Below are positions 9,511 to 21,200 of a stretch of 64,000 nucleotides of DNA, in pieces. The stretch is from Symbiodinium natans. Its lineage: Eukaryota; Sar; Dinophyceae; Suessiales; Symbiodiniaceae. The DNA lies in assembly GCA_905221605.1 (NCBI GenBank), contig CAJNDS010001846.1:275501-339500 (forward strand), given 5' to 3'. The number at the start of each line of letters is the position of its first letter. Position 1 is the first letter of the stretch. A program made the position numbers and the translations under genes. A model generated the notes under the pieces. That model was not told the DNA's origin. It saw nothing but the letters and a program-made list of their open reading frames with translations, and did not search any database.

Positions 9511-10135
9511 GAAGATTCAATCCGGAAAAGCCGGACGTGCATTGAGGCCTCATGGAACAGCACGCACGCGCGCGCGCGAAAACGACTCTCACATGTTTGA
9601 GGCATGAAGGGCCTCTCGGCCGCTCGGCCCTTAGGTTGAGTCTTCATGTTCTCGTTTAGTGCCAGAACATTTGTGTTGGCGAATTCGCTTACACAAGCTT
9701 GCACAACAAATCGAAGAAGCGGGCACCTGCGTGCTAGAGTGGAGGGCTCCTAAGTCTGAATACTTCCATCTGAGTTTAACACAGAACTTTTCCCTGGGCT
9801 TGCGACGCCTCCATGGAACACAGGAATGGGGCTCTCCTGCACCTGTTTCAGGGTTTCACATGGTGGGCCTACGACTATAATGGTTAGGTAAACAAGACAA
9901 CACCTGAGCTCTGTAGAATGGTATATCTAAGAGGCTCACAATTGTCACCTGCTTGTAACTTGGCTTTCCCGTACCTGCGCCTACCATGCTCGTATGCCTT
10001 CCACACAGTCGCAAATGCCTCAGTGCTCCTACAAGCATTGATTTGCTCAGAACCTTTTCCCGCTTCGGACGTGGCAAACAAAAAAGTGTGTCTTGAATAC
10101 TCTGCTATACTCTGCTCGTCTGCTACTCAGGTCTG

Positions 10136-12169
10136 CTACTCAGGCAGTAGAGCTTCACGAGCACCTTGGCGGCCTTGGCGATCTCCACGGACTCCACGGC
10201 GATGCCAGAGACGGAGACGGATGATGATGTAGGCCAAATCAACAAGCTCCAACAACACGATGGCGGAAAGAAGCCAACGCCATTGTTGTGACACGACAGC
10301 CTTGACTCTTGGCAGCGCATAAGGTAGAGCCAGCTTCCACACACACACGGCAAACATCACTAGCGAGCACAGCATCCAGCCTGAACTCAGGGTCATGGCA
10401 CCTTCCACCGCACTGACCGCGCCTTGCAGCAGAACCAAGGCCGAGTCAGCTAGGAACCCCATCAGGAACTTCAGGAACCCCATGATTCCAGGAGCTTTTC
10501 CACGTTCCTGCTCACGGGGCTCACGGGGCATCTCCTCACAAGGCGGGGCCCACTGACAGCGGCACGCAATCTCCACAAGGAGAGCGGCAACGATGCTGAG
10601 CTCCAAGACAAGGGAAATGGAAGAGCAACGAGGGGTGTCTGCTGAACTGAACAAAAGCCAAAGGGAGCGGCTCCAACTCAACACGACAACCGATCCTGCA
10701 GCTGACGCCAGGCCAGTAACGCAGGCCATGTCCGCTGCTCCTTGCACCACCCAGCAGAAGCGACGTGAGAGAGGCATGGATGTACGCCGCAAGCGCTCGA
10801 GCATGAAAGCAACCTCCAAAAGCATGGTCCAAAGGAAGACAACGAAGGAACCCACGACGATCTTGCCAATCTCATGTTCTATTGTCGGTGCCAGGACTTC
10901 GAAGTTGTGGAGCAAGACTGCTGGGCTCTTGTGGGTCTCCTTGAAGTTGCCAAGCCGGAGCTCTTCCCGCCCCAGCTTTCTGACAGCTGAGGCCACAACC
11001 GGAAATAGGAATCCAGACGCCATCAATGCCAACGTGAAGCCATGCAGGCAGTCGACGGAAGGCCTGGATGCCCAACTCATAGAAGCTGCTGACCGGCGAC
11101 AGGGTCCCAACACAAGCTCGCAACCCTGTTGGCAAGTACGCTTGATGCCTGAGAGTCCCGACACGACCCACTTCCCAAGCAAGAATAAGGCTGGCACAAT
11201 GGCAAGCACTAGACTCAGGAGCGCAAAGAAGGCGGCCAGGATCGCAAAGTTCACAAGCTCCAAGAACTTGCGAGCTGCAAGGGCTTCCGATTGCTCCGCA
11301 TCTGCAGTCTCCGCCGCTGCGCTAGCATCTTGCTTCGCAGCATCTTCATCCTTCGCTGCCTCATCGGCCTTCGCCCGCGCTTCATCAGCCTCCTCTCCTT
11401 CTGCAGCCTCCTCTGCCTCCTTTGCAGCGGCACTGTCACGGGCCTCCGTGCTGCTTGCTTCTGCCTCAGCGGCTCTTGTCTTGACTAGCGCGGCCTGGGC
11501 GTCAGCTTCAGCAGCCCGCTCGGCCACACTCTCACTCCCAAGCTCCGCGGCTTCCGCTGTGTCAGCGGCCGCAGCGGCTTGCAGGCCAACTGCCGCTGCC
11601 GTACCAACAGTATCTGCAACGACGTCTAGGAACGGCACAAAGGTGAGCGCTGCCTCCGCAGCCTCATCTGCATCTGCCTCGGCTTCTTCCTCCCCAGCCC
11701 TTGCACCCTCTGCTGCAGCTCCAGCTTGCGCCGTATCGGCTGCCGTCTCATCAGCAGCAACCTCACTTGACTCGGTCTCTGCCTCGGCCTCTTCCTCGGC
11801 AGCCTTGGTCTCCTCCGCAGCAGCCTTGCCCTTCTCCTCATCCTCCTCCGCACGGTCGGCCTCAGCGGCCACTTCATCCCGGTCCGCTTCGGCTTCATCT
11901 CGCGCCTCTGCGGCCTCATCCTCGGTTGCCTTGGCTCCATGCCGCTCCGCCTCGACCTCATCAGCTGAGGCACGGGCCTGGGTTGCCAAGATCTGCTTCA
12001 GCGTTGCTGACAGCTTCTGCACATTGCGCGCGGCCATCCACTGAGTTCCATTTGAAGCACAGAGCAACACAAAGCACACCAGCGCCGCAGCAAGACGCGC
12101 CGTAAGGCCAACCGCCCTGCACGGCCGTGTCTGGACCGTCCGCCGAGTGAGAGCAGCTGCGGCAAGCAT
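10136..12169 (-). CDS. Alanine/acidic-rich polytopic membrane protein, copy 1
   Basis: Uninterrupted minus-strand frame. The first in-frame ATG is at 12167-12169, giving 677 aa; the frame stays open further upstream but has no ATG. Residues about 26-40 form an N-terminal hydrophobic segment (signal anchor or cleavable signal). Residues 60-300 are a long Ala/Glu/Asp-rich, probably helical coiled stretch. Eight or so hydrophobic segments follow, roughly at 303-334, 377-395, 436-457, 471-499, 518-535, 568-592, 598-617 and 630-651. The tail is basic. I recognise no family. The layout suggests an integral membrane protein with a large charged lumenal or cytoplasmic domain. It differs from copy 2 at two residues (Leu/Pro and Asp/His, about 505 and 511). 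No intron is needed within the frame. Confidence 0.75.
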   Translation of the reverse strand: MLAAAALTRRTVQTRPCRAVGLTARLAAALVCFVLLCASNGTQWMAARNVQKLSATLKQILATQARASADEVEAERHGAKATEDEAAEARDEAEADRDEVAAEADRAEEDEEKGKAAAEETKAAEEEAEAETESSEVAADETAADTAQAGAAAEGARAGEEEAEADADEAAEAALTFVPFLDVVADTVGTAAAVGLQAAAAADTAEAAELGSESVAERAAEADAQAALVKTRAAEAEASSTEARDSAAAKEAEEAAEGEEADEARAKADEAAKDEDAAKQDASAAAETADAEQSEALAARKFLELVNFAILAAFFALLSLVLAIVPALFLLGKWVVSGLSGIKRTCQQGCELVLGPCRRSAASMSWASRPSVDCLHGFTLALMASGFLFPVVASAVRKLGREELRLGNFKETHKSPAVLLHNFEVLAPTIEHEIGKIVVGSFVVFLWTMLLEVAFMLERLRRTSMPLSRRFCWVVQGAADMACVTGLASAAGSVVVLSWSRSLWLLFSSADTPRCSSISLVLELSIVAALLVEIACRCQWAPPCEEMPREPREQERGKAPGIMGFLKFLMGFLADSALVLLQGAVSAVEGAMTLSSGWMLCSLVMFAVCVWKLALPYALPRVKAVVSQQWRWLLSAIVLLELVDLAYIIIRLRLWHRRGVRGDRQGRQGAREALLPE

Positions 12170-12714
12170 GGCTTTTCCAACTGCTAAAGATTGCTGCTTC
12201 GGGCCCAGCTCGCGGCCGAGTTTGCAGACGAAAACAGCCCAGCTCAGTGGTACACATCTCTCCAGCCTAGACCCCCGTTCGGTAGCCTCAAAACCAGTAC
12301 TACTTCCGGCATCAAGATGCGGCAAGTGACATGATGATGCTCTGACTCTCTGCTCGACGCGAACACAAACAGCCAACGACGTGGGAATAGTGCAAGAAAC
12401 TTTGCTCAACGAAAAGCTAGACTTGAAACAGAAAATTGCAAGAAGAATGGCCCTGCCTGCACACCGAGGTACTGTGGTGGAAGTGCATCATTTTGAATCC
12501 TGACGTAGGGTCAGCTGTGTCAACTTTCGGAGAGCAACTGATACGAATAAACTACTTCGTCGTGCTGTTGGAATTGATTTGAATACAAGACAAGCTTCCA
12601 TTCCAAGCCTCTGGGGCTTCTCAGAATTGCAGACGTTATTTGGGGCATCGAAGGATCCGAGTGCTTTACGAAAGGAGGGCACCCCTTGGTCTCAAGAAAC
12701 ATCACTACAACAAT

Positions 12715-12775
12715 ACTGTACGAATAATATATTCATACTATAATAATACTATAGTACTCGAATCATACTATAAAA
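12715..12775 (-). promoter_or_regulatory. AT-rich block upstream of copy 1
   Basis: A TAATAATACTATAGTACT-containing palindromic AT-rich tract lies about 550-600 bp upstream of the first ATG. It is conserved at 16785-16850 and 21225-21292 in the other units. It is the only markedly AT-rich element in each unit, so a promoter or replication role is possible; this is inference only. Confidence 0.25.
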
Positions 12776-13680
12776 GAACTAGAGGTACAAGAGTGGCACA
12801 ATGATCGCTTGCAGTCATGACAGTGTCACGGCCACGGCCTTGCAAAGGTGTATCGCTGCTGGGGCGGTCGATCGAAGCTTGCCATCAGACCTTATCTACT
12901 GCAGTTGGAGGCTATACTACGTGCATGCCATTCAAAAACTGCACAGGGGCTTCCAACAAAAAACTTCTGGACTGAATTCAATGCATCATGGGAGTTGGGG
13001 ACATAGGCACAGTACCGTTGGCAGGATGACCAATGTGTTGTCATAGGGCTTTTAAGGGCTCATATTTGTGGTCGCTGAGCAGGTTTGTGTTAACTGCTCT
13101 GCTCACAAACAAGCCACGCATGCAGCTCAAGCTTGGCTTCTCAACTGCAGAGGCCCAGGCTCACACGCTCATGGTCACACTCAATGACAAAAGGTTGGTT
13201 TTGCCATTGCCTGACTTGAGTCCACGCCATGTCGGTTGATGGAATTGCAGGGATCAGAGCAGCACCCGCACTGCGGCACTGCAACGCTGGGCACACAGAA
13301 CTTTGCAATCAACACTTGGATGGACTTTGATGCTAGAAAGTGGATGCGTGAGCGCTTCCTCCCCCCTGTGTGTAACCTCCCGTGTTGTTGGGAGACAAGG
13401 AGAGCATTCCCATTATTGGGGAAATTGGGGGAGGGGCGTGTTCCCAAATTCAAGGGAGCATGCTCCCATACTCAGTGCTTTAGGGTTTGGGGGAGCAAAA
13501 CATCCCAAACCCCAAATCCCGAGAGAGCTCACGCAACCACTTGCGCCGGCTCCTGCGTCTTGCGGTCTTACTAAACCCGTCCAGGTTTAAATGCTGCAGA
13601 GAAATGTTTTGGCTCTAGGCTTGTAGTAATTGCTTATGTGTTGCAAGACGGGCACCCGGGAAGCCGAAACTAAACTGGAG

Positions 13681-13752
13681 CCCGGTAAAGAGCAAGAAGA
13701 GGATCTTGAAGCACATTCTGCTTGCTTTGTTTAGTCGGCCTCCTTCATTCAC
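13681..13752 (-). pseudogene. Fragment of the 22655-23212 gene in spacer 1
   Basis: About 72 bp closely match 22814-22885. On the minus strand the frame reads VNEGGRLNKASRMCFKILFL against VNEGRRLDPASRICFKILFL in the intact gene. The left junction follows ACTGGAG, where the intact locus continues for about 190 bp more. A truncated remnant carried along by the tandem duplication. Confidence 0.8.
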
Positions 13753-14202
13753 ACATGCTTGCGCAGCACATCGAAGAAGCGGGCACCTGCGTGCTAGAGT
13801 GGAGGGCTCCTAAGTCTGAATACTTCCATCTGAATTTAACACAGAACTTTTCCCTGGGCTTGCGATGCCTCCATGGAACACAGGAATGGGGGAGGCCGCT
13901 CTCCTGCACCTGTTTCAGGGTTTCACATGGTGGGCCTACGACTATAATAGTTAGGTAAACAAGACAACACCTGAGCTCTGTAGAATGGTATATCTAAGAG
14001 GCTCACAATTGTCACCTGCTTGTAACTTGGCTTTCCCGTACCTGCGCCTACCATGCTCGTATGCCTTCCACACAGTCGCAAATGCCTCAGTGCTCCTACA
14101 AGCATTGATTTGCTCAGAACCTTTTCCCGCTTCGGACGTGGCAAACAAAAAAGTATGTCTTGAATACTCTGCTATACTCTGCTCGTCTGCTACTCAGGTC
14201 TG

Positions 14203-16236
14203 CTACTCAGGCAGTAGAGCTTCACGAGCACCTTGGCGGCCTTGGCGATCTCCACGGACTCCACGGCGATGCCAGAGACGGAGACGGATGATGATGTAGG
14301 CCAAATCAACAAGCTCCAACAACACGATGGCGGAAAGAAGCCAACGCCATTGTTGTGACACGACAGCCTTGACTCTTGGCAGCGCATAAGGTAGAGCCAG
14401 CTTCCACACACACACGGCAAACATCACTAGCGAGCACAGCATCCAGCCTGAACTCAGGGTCATGGCACCTTCCACCGCACTGACCGCGCCTTGCAGCAGA
14501 ACCAAGGCCGAGTCAGCTAGGAACCCCATCAGGAACTTCAGGAACCCCATGATTCCAGGAGCTTTTCCACGTTCCTGCTCACGGGGCTCACGGGGCATCT
14601 CCTCACAAGGCGGGGCCCACTGACAGCGGCACGCAATCTCCACAAGGAGAGCGGCAACGATGCTGAGCTCCAAGACAAGGGAAATGGAAGAGCAACGAGG
14701 GGTGTGTGCTGAACTGAACAAAGGCCAAAGGGAGCGGCTCCAACTCAACACGACAACCGATCCTGCAGCTGACGCCAGGCCAGTAACGCAGGCCATGTCC
14801 GCTGCTCCTTGCACCACCCAGCAGAAGCGACGTGAGAGAGGCATGGATGTACGCCGCAAGCGCTCGAGCATGAAAGCAACCTCCAAAAGCATGGTCCAAA
14901 GGAAGACAACGAAGGAACCCACGACGATCTTGCCAATCTCATGTTCTATTGTCGGTGCCAGGACTTCGAAGTTGTGGAGCAAGACTGCTGGGCTCTTGTG
15001 GGTCTCCTTGAAGTTGCCAAGCCGGAGCTCTTCCCGCCCCAGCTTTCTGACAGCTGAGGCCACAACCGGAAATAGGAATCCAGACGCCATCAAAGCCAAC
15101 GTGAAGCCATGCAGGCAGTCGACGGAAGGCCTGGATGCCCAACTCATAGAAGCTGCTGACCGGCGACAGGGTCCCAACACAAGCTCGCAACCCTGTTGGC
15201 AAGTACGCTTGATGCCTGAGAGTCCCGACACGACCCACTTCCCAAGCAAGAATAAGGCTGGCACAATGGCAAGCACTAGACTCAGGAGCGCAAAGAAGGC
15301 GGCCAGGATCGCAAAGTTCACAAGCTCCAAGAACTTGCGAGCTGCAAGGGCTTCCGATTGCTCCGCATCTGCAGTCTCCGCCGCTGCGCTAGCATCTTGC
15401 TTCGCAGCATCTTCATCCTTCGCTGCCTCATCGGCCTTCGCCCGCGCTTCATCAGCCTCCTCTCCTTCTGCAGCCTCCTCTGCCTCCTTTGCAGCGGCAC
15501 TGTCACGGGCCTCCGTGCTGCTTGCTTCTGCCTCAGCGGCTCTTGTCTTGACTAGCGCGGCCTGGGCGTCAGCTTCAGCAGCCCGCTCGGCCACACTCTC
15601 ACTCCCAAGCTCCGCGGCTTCCGCTGTGTCAGCGGCCGCAGCGGCTTGCAGGCCAACTGCCGCTGCCGTACCAACAGTATCTGCAACGACGTCTAGGAAC
15701 GGCACAAAGGTGAGCGCTGCCTCCGCAGCCTCATCTGCATCTGCCTCGGCTTCTTCCTCCCCAGCCCTTGCACCCTCTGCTGCAGCTCCAGCTTGCGCCG
15801 TATCGGCTGCCGTCTCATCAGCAGCAACCTCACTTGACTCGGTCTCTGCCTCGGCCTCTTCCTCGGCAGCCTTGGTCTCCTCCGCAGCAGCCTTGCCCTT
15901 CTCCTCATCCTCCTCCGCACGGTCGGCCTCAGCGGCCACTTCATCCCGGTCCGCTTCGGCTTCATCTCGCGCCTCTGCGGCCTCATCCTCGGTTGCCTTG
16001 GCTCCATGCCGCTCCGCCTCGACCTCATCAGCTGAGGCACGGGCCTGGGTTGCCAAGATCTGCTTCAGCGTTGCTGACAGCTTCTGCACATTGCGCGCGG
16101 CCATCCACTGAGTTCCATTTGAAGCACAGAGCAACACAAAGCACACCAGCGCCGCAGCAAGACGCGCCGTAAGGCCAACCGCCCTGCACGGCCGTGTCTG
16201 GACCGTCCGCCGAGTGAGAGCAGCTGCGGCAAGCAT
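14203..16236 (-). CDS. Alanine/acidic-rich polytopic membrane protein, copy 2
   Basis: Second intact copy, 677 aa from the ATG at 16234-16236, same architecture as copy 1: N-terminal hydrophobic segment, long Ala/Glu/Asp-rich region, about eight membrane segments, basic tail. It is almost identical at DNA level, with scattered substitutions also outside the frame, which argues against a collapsed or copied assembly artefact. It carries Pro where copies 1 and 3 have Leu at about residue 505. Function unknown. Confidence 0.75.
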   Translation of the reverse strand: MLAAAALTRRTVQTRPCRAVGLTARLAAALVCFVLLCASNGTQWMAARNVQKLSATLKQILATQARASADEVEAERHGAKATEDEAAEARDEAEADRDEVAAEADRAEEDEEKGKAAAEETKAAEEEAEAETESSEVAADETAADTAQAGAAAEGARAGEEEAEADADEAAEAALTFVPFLDVVADTVGTAAAVGLQAAAAADTAEAAELGSESVAERAAEADAQAALVKTRAAEAEASSTEARDSAAAKEAEEAAEGEEADEARAKADEAAKDEDAAKQDASAAAETADAEQSEALAARKFLELVNFAILAAFFALLSLVLAIVPALFLLGKWVVSGLSGIKRTCQQGCELVLGPCRRSAASMSWASRPSVDCLHGFTLALMASGFLFPVVASAVRKLGREELRLGNFKETHKSPAVLLHNFEVLAPTIEHEIGKIVVGSFVVFLWTMLLEVAFMLERLRRTSMPLSRRFCWVVQGAADMACVTGLASAAGSVVVLSWSRSLWPLFSSAHTPRCSSISLVLELSIVAALLVEIACRCQWAPPCEEMPREPREQERGKAPGIMGFLKFLMGFLADSALVLLQGAVSAVEGAMTLSSGWMLCSLVMFAVCVWKLALPYALPRVKAVVSQQWRWLLSAIVLLELVDLAYIIIRLRLWHRRGVRGDRQGRQGAREALLPE

Positions 16237-17103
16237 GGCTTTTCCAACTGCTAAAGATTGCTGCTTCGGGCCCAGCTCGCGGCCGAGTTTGCAGACGAAA
16301 ACAGCCCAGCTCAGTGGTACACATCTCTCCAGCCTAGACCCCCGTTCGGTAGCCTCAAAACCAGTACTACTTCCGGCATCAAGATGCGGCAAGTGACATG
16401 ATGATGTTCTGACTCTCTGCTCGACGCGAACACAAACAGCCAACGACGTGGGAATAGTGCAAGAAACTTTGCTCAACGAAAAGCTAGACTTGAAACAGAA
16501 AATTGCAAGAAGAATGGCCCTGCCTGCACACCGAGGTACTGTGGTGGAAGTGCATCATTTTGAAGCCTGACGTAGGGTCAGCTGTGTCAACTTTCGGAGA
16601 GCAACTGATACGAATAAACTACTTCGTCGTGCTGTTGGAATTGATTTGAATACAAGACAAGCTTCCATTCCAAGCCTCTGGGGCTTCTCAGAATTGCAGA
16701 CGTTATTTGGGGCATCGAAGGATCCGAGTGCTTTAAGAAAGGAGGGCACCCCTTGGTCTCAAGAAACATCACTACAACAATACTGTACGAATAATATATT
16801 CATACTATAATAATACTATAGTACTCGAATCATACTATAAGAGAACTAGAAGAGGTACAAGAGTGGCACAATGATCGCTTGCAGTCATGACAGTGTCACG
16901 GCCACGGCCTTGCAAAGGTGTATCGCTGCTGGGGCGGTCGATCGAAGCTTGCCATCAGACCTTATCTACTGCAGTTGGAGGCTATACTACGTGCATGCCA
17001 TTCAAAAACTGCACAGGGGCTTCCAACAAAAAACTTCTGGACTGAATTCAGTGCATCATGGGAGTTGGGGACATAGGCACAGTACCGTTGGCAGGATGAC
17101 CAA

Positions 17104-17680
17104 TGTGTTGTCAGCAAATCTCAGCCCCAACCAGAGTTTCGTGATGCATTCGAGAACAGAATAGAACAGACTGGTACGCTTCAGGCCCCTTGCCTTCGGC
17201 TATGGGCCGGACGCCAGTGCGCTGACCCTGGAAGTTCTTGACCTTGAAGCAGACAAAATGTCAATCTGTTTTCAGAATTGAAGCCCCTCCTAAACAAACA
17301 GGTGTACAACCCTGATATTTGACTTTCTGTTTGTGTGCTCTCCTTTGGGAGGGTTTGAGCCTACTCCAGCTCTGAGAAGCCCTTTTCCCGAAGCCGTGAC
17401 CAGCCAAACCCCTACAGCTGTGAACCCTACAGCCCCAGAGCCCCAGACTCCACAGCTGCGCGCTGCGTGCTTGAAGTCGCCGTCATCAACCTGGCGGAGT
17501 TAAGTCACGTTTTTTGTTGTGGGTAGTATAGGGCTTTTAAGGGCGCATATTTGTGGTCGCTGAGCAGGTTTGTGTTAACTGCTCTGCTCACAAACAAACC
17601 ACGCATGCAGCTCAAGCTTGGCTTCTCAACTGCAGAGGCCCAGGCTCACACGCTCATGGTCACACTCAATGACAAAAGGT
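17104..17680. other. Spacer of unit 2, no gene seen
   Basis: Intergenic sequence shared with unit 3 and partly deleted from unit 1. It includes a tract of short C-rich steps (CCCTACAGCC and similar). Small open frames at 17666-18074 overlap on both strands and look non-coding. Confidence 0.55.
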
Positions 17681-18164
17681 TGGTTTTGCCATTGCCTGAC
17701 TTGAGTCCACGCCATGTCGGTTGATGGAATTGCAGGGATCAGAGCAGCACCCGCACTGCGGCACTGCAACGCTGGGCACACAGAACTTTGCAATCAACAC
17801 TTGGATGGACTTTGATGCTAGAAAGTGGATGCGTGAGCGCTTCCTGCCCCCTGTGTGTAACCTCCCGTGTTGTTGGGAAACAAGGAGGGCATTCCCATTA
17901 TTGGGACATTGGGGGAGGGGCGTGTTCCCAAATTCAAGGGAGCATGCTCCCATACTCAGTGCTTTAGGGTTTGGGGGAGCAAAACATCCCAAACCCCAAA
18001 TCCCGAGAGAGCTCACGCAACCACTTGCGCCGGCTCCTGCGTCTTGCAGTCTTACTAAACCCGTCCAGGTTTAAATGCTTCAGAGAAATGTTTTGGCTCT
18101 AGGCTTGTAGTAATTGCTAATGTGTTGCAAGACGGGCACACGGGAAGCCGAAACTAAACTGGAG

Positions 18165-18236
18165 CCCGGTAAAGAGCAAGAAGAGGATCTTGAAGCACAT
18201 TCTGCTTGCTTTGTTTAGTCGGCCTCCTTCATTCAC
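18165..18236 (-). pseudogene. Fragment of the 22655-23212 gene in spacer 2
   Basis: Second copy of the 72-bp remnant, essentially identical to 13681-13752 and with the same breakpoints. The truncation therefore preceded the last round of duplication. Confidence 0.8.
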
Positions 18237-18241
18237 ACATG

Positions 18242-21200
18242 CTTGCGCAGCACATCGAAGAAGCGGGCACCTGCGTGCTAGAGTGGAGGGCTCCTAAGTC
18301 TGAATACTTCCATCTGAATTTAACACAGAACTTTTCCCTGGGCTTGCGATGCCTCCATGGAACACAGGAATGGGGGAGGCCGCTCTCCTGCACCTGTTTC
18401 AGGGTTTCACATGGTGGGCCTACGACTATAATAGTTAGGTAAACAAGACAACACCTGAGCTCTGTAGAATGGTATATCTAAGAGGCTCACAATTGTCACC
18501 TGCTTGTAACTTGGCTTTCCCGTACCTGCGCCTACCATGCTCGTATGCCTTCCACACAGTCGCAAATGCCTCAGTGCTCCTACAAGCATTGATTTGCTCA
18601 GAACCTTTTCCCGCTTCGGACGTGGCAAACAAAAAAGTGTGTCTTGAATACTCTGCTATACTCTGCTCGTCTGCTACTCAGGTCTGCTACTCAGGCAGTA
18701 GAGCTCCACGAGCACCTTGGCGGCCTTGGCGATCTCCACGGACTCCACGGCGATGCCAGAGACGGAGACGGATGATGATGTAGGCCAAATCAACAAGCTC
18801 CAACAACACGATGGCGGAAAGAAGCCAACGCCATTGTTGTGACACGACAGCCTTGACTCTTGGCAGCGCATAAGGTAGAGCCAGCTTCCACACACACACG
18901 GCAAACATCACTAGCGAGCACAGCATCCAGCCTGAACTCAGGGTCATGGCACCTTCCACCGCACTGACCGCGCCTTGCAGCAGAACCAAGGCCGAGTCAG
19001 CTAGGAACCCCATCAGGAACTTCAGGAACCCCATGATTCCAGGAGCTTTTCCACGTTCCTGCTCACGGGGCTCACGGGGCATCTCCTCACAAGGCGACAA
19101 GGCGGGGCCCACTGACAGCGGCACGCAATCTCCACAAGGAGAGCGGCAACGATGCTGAGCTCCAAGACAAGGGAAATGGAAGAGCAACGAGGGGTGTGTG
19201 CTGAACTGAACAAAAGCCAAAGGGAGCGGCTCCAACTCAACACGACAACCGATCCTGCAGCTGACGCCAGGCCAGTAACGCAGGCCATGTCCGCTGCTCC
19301 TTGCACCACCCAGCAGAAGCGACGTGAGAGAGGCATGGATGTACGCCGCAAGCGCTCGAGCATGAAAGCAACCTCCAAAAGCATGGTCCAAAGGAAGACA
19401 ACGAAGGAACCCACGACGATCTTGCCAATCTCATGTTCTATTGTCGGTGCCAGGACTTCGAAGTTGTGGAGCAAGACTGCTGGGCTCTTGTGGGTCTCCT
19501 TGAAGTTGCCAAGCCGGAGCTCTTCCCGCCCCAGCTTTCTGACAGCTGAGGCCACAACCGGAAATAGGAATCCAGATGCCATCAAAGCCAACGTGAAGCC
19601 ATGCAGGCAGTCGACGGAAGGCCTGGATGCCCAACTCATAGAAGCTGCTGACCGGCGACAGGGTCCCAACACAAGCTCGCAACCCTGTTGGCAAGTACGC
19701 TTGATGCCTGAGAGTCCCGACACGACCCACTTCCCAAGCAAGAATAAGGCTGGCACAATGGCAAGCACTAGACTCAGGAGCGCAAAGAAGGCGGCCAGGA
19801 TCGCAAAGTTCACAAGCTCCAAGAACTTGCGAGCTGCAAGGGCTTCCGATTGCTCCGCATCTGCAGTCTCCGCCGCTGCGCTAGCATCTTGCTTCGCAGC
19901 ATCTTCATCCTTCGCTGCCTCATCGGCCTTCGCCCGCGCTTCATCAGCCTCCTCTCCTTCTGCAGCCTCCTCTGCCTCCTTTGCAGCGGCACTGTCACGG
20001 GCCTCCGTGCTGCTTGCTTCTGCCTCAGCGGCTCTTGTCTTGACTAGCGCGGCCTGGGCGTCAGCTTCAGCAGCCCGCTCGGCCACACTCTCACTCCCAA
20101 GCTCCGCGGCTTCCGCTGTGTCAGCGGCCGCAGCGGCTTGCAGGCCAACTGCCGCTGCCGTACCAACAGTATCTGCAACGACGTCTAGGAACGGCACAAA
20201 GGTGAGCGCTGCCTCCGCAGCCTCATCTGCATCTGCCTCGGCTTCTTCCTCCCCAGCCCTTGCACCCTCTGCTGCAGCTCCAGCTTGCGCCGTATCGGCT
20301 GCCGTCTCATCAGCAGCAACCTCACTTGACTCGGTCTCTGCCTCGGCCTCTTCCTCGGCAGCCTTGGTCTCCTCCGCAGCAGCCTTGCCCTTCTCCTCAT
20401 CCTCCTCCGCACGGTCGGCCTCAGCGGCCACTTCATCCCGGTCCGCTTCGGCTTCATCTCGCGCCTCTGCGGCCTCATCCTCGGTTGCCTTGGCTCCATG
20501 CCGCTCCGCCTCGACCTCATCAGCTGAGGCACGGGCCTGGGTTGCCAAGATCTGCTTCAGCGTTGCTGACAGCTTCTGCACATTGCGCGCGGCCATCCAC
20601 TGAGTTCCATTTGAAGCACAGAGCAACACAAAGCACACCAGCGCCGCAGCAAGACGCGCCGTAAGGCCAACCGCCCTGCACGGCCGTGTCTGGACCGTCC
20701 GCCGAGTGAGAGCAGCTGCGGCAAGCATGGCTTTTCCAACTGCTAAAGATTGCTGCTTCGGGCCCAGCTCGCGGCCGAGTTTGCAGACGAAAACAGCCCA
20801 GCTCAGTGGTACACATCTCTCCAGCCTAGACCCCCGTTCGGTAGCCTCAAAACCAGTACTACTTCCGGCATCAAGATGCGGCAAGTGACATGATGATGTT
20901 CTGACTCTCTGCTCGACGCGAACACAAACAGCCAACGACGTGGGAATAGTGCAAGAAACTTTGCTCAACGAAAAGCTAGACTTGTGGTGGAAGTGCATCA
21001 TTTTGAAGCCTGACGTAGGGTCAGCTGTGTCAACTTTCGGAGAGCAACTGATACGAATAAACTACTTCGTCGTGCTGTTGGAATTGATTTGAATACAAGA
21101 CAAGCTTCCATTCCAAGCCTCTGGGGCTTCTCAGAATTGCAGACGTTATTTGGGGCATCGAAGGATCCGAGTGCTTTAAGAAAGGAGGGCACCCCTTGGT

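Larger units (their letters stand above)
9694..13757. repeat. Tandem gene-bearing unit, copy 1
   Basis: First of three near-identical units. It opens near ACATCGAAGAAGCGGGCACC-like sequence and contains membrane-protein gene copy 1 on the minus strand, its upstream AT-rich block, and a spacer. The spacer lacks about 415 bp found in units 2 and 3 (the counterpart of 17114-17528), with the break joining TTGTCA to TAGGGCTTTT at about 13043. Confidence 0.9.
13758..18241. repeat. Tandem gene-bearing unit, copy 2
   Basis: Second unit, offset 4067 bp from unit 1 and 4484 bp from unit 3. It carries the full-length spacer (17104-18164) and the second fragment of the neighbouring gene. It starts at the junction between that fragment and the common ACATCGAAGAAGCGGGCACC sequence. 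Confidence 0.92.

Noticed and set aside
10593-12044. 483-codon plus-strand frame opposite the membrane-protein gene (also at 14660 and 19152)
   Set aside because: It is the antisense of an Ala/Glu/Asp-rich coding region, giving Ser/Ala-rich text. The minus-strand frame has coherent membrane segments and an ATG with leader, so the plus frame is a shadow.
12170-12409. Extension of membrane-protein copy 1 upstream to a TTG codon (757 aa)
   Set aside because: TTG is not an expected eukaryotic start and no ATG lies upstream in frame before a stop; the ATG at 12167-12169 precedes a leader-like hydrophobic segment.
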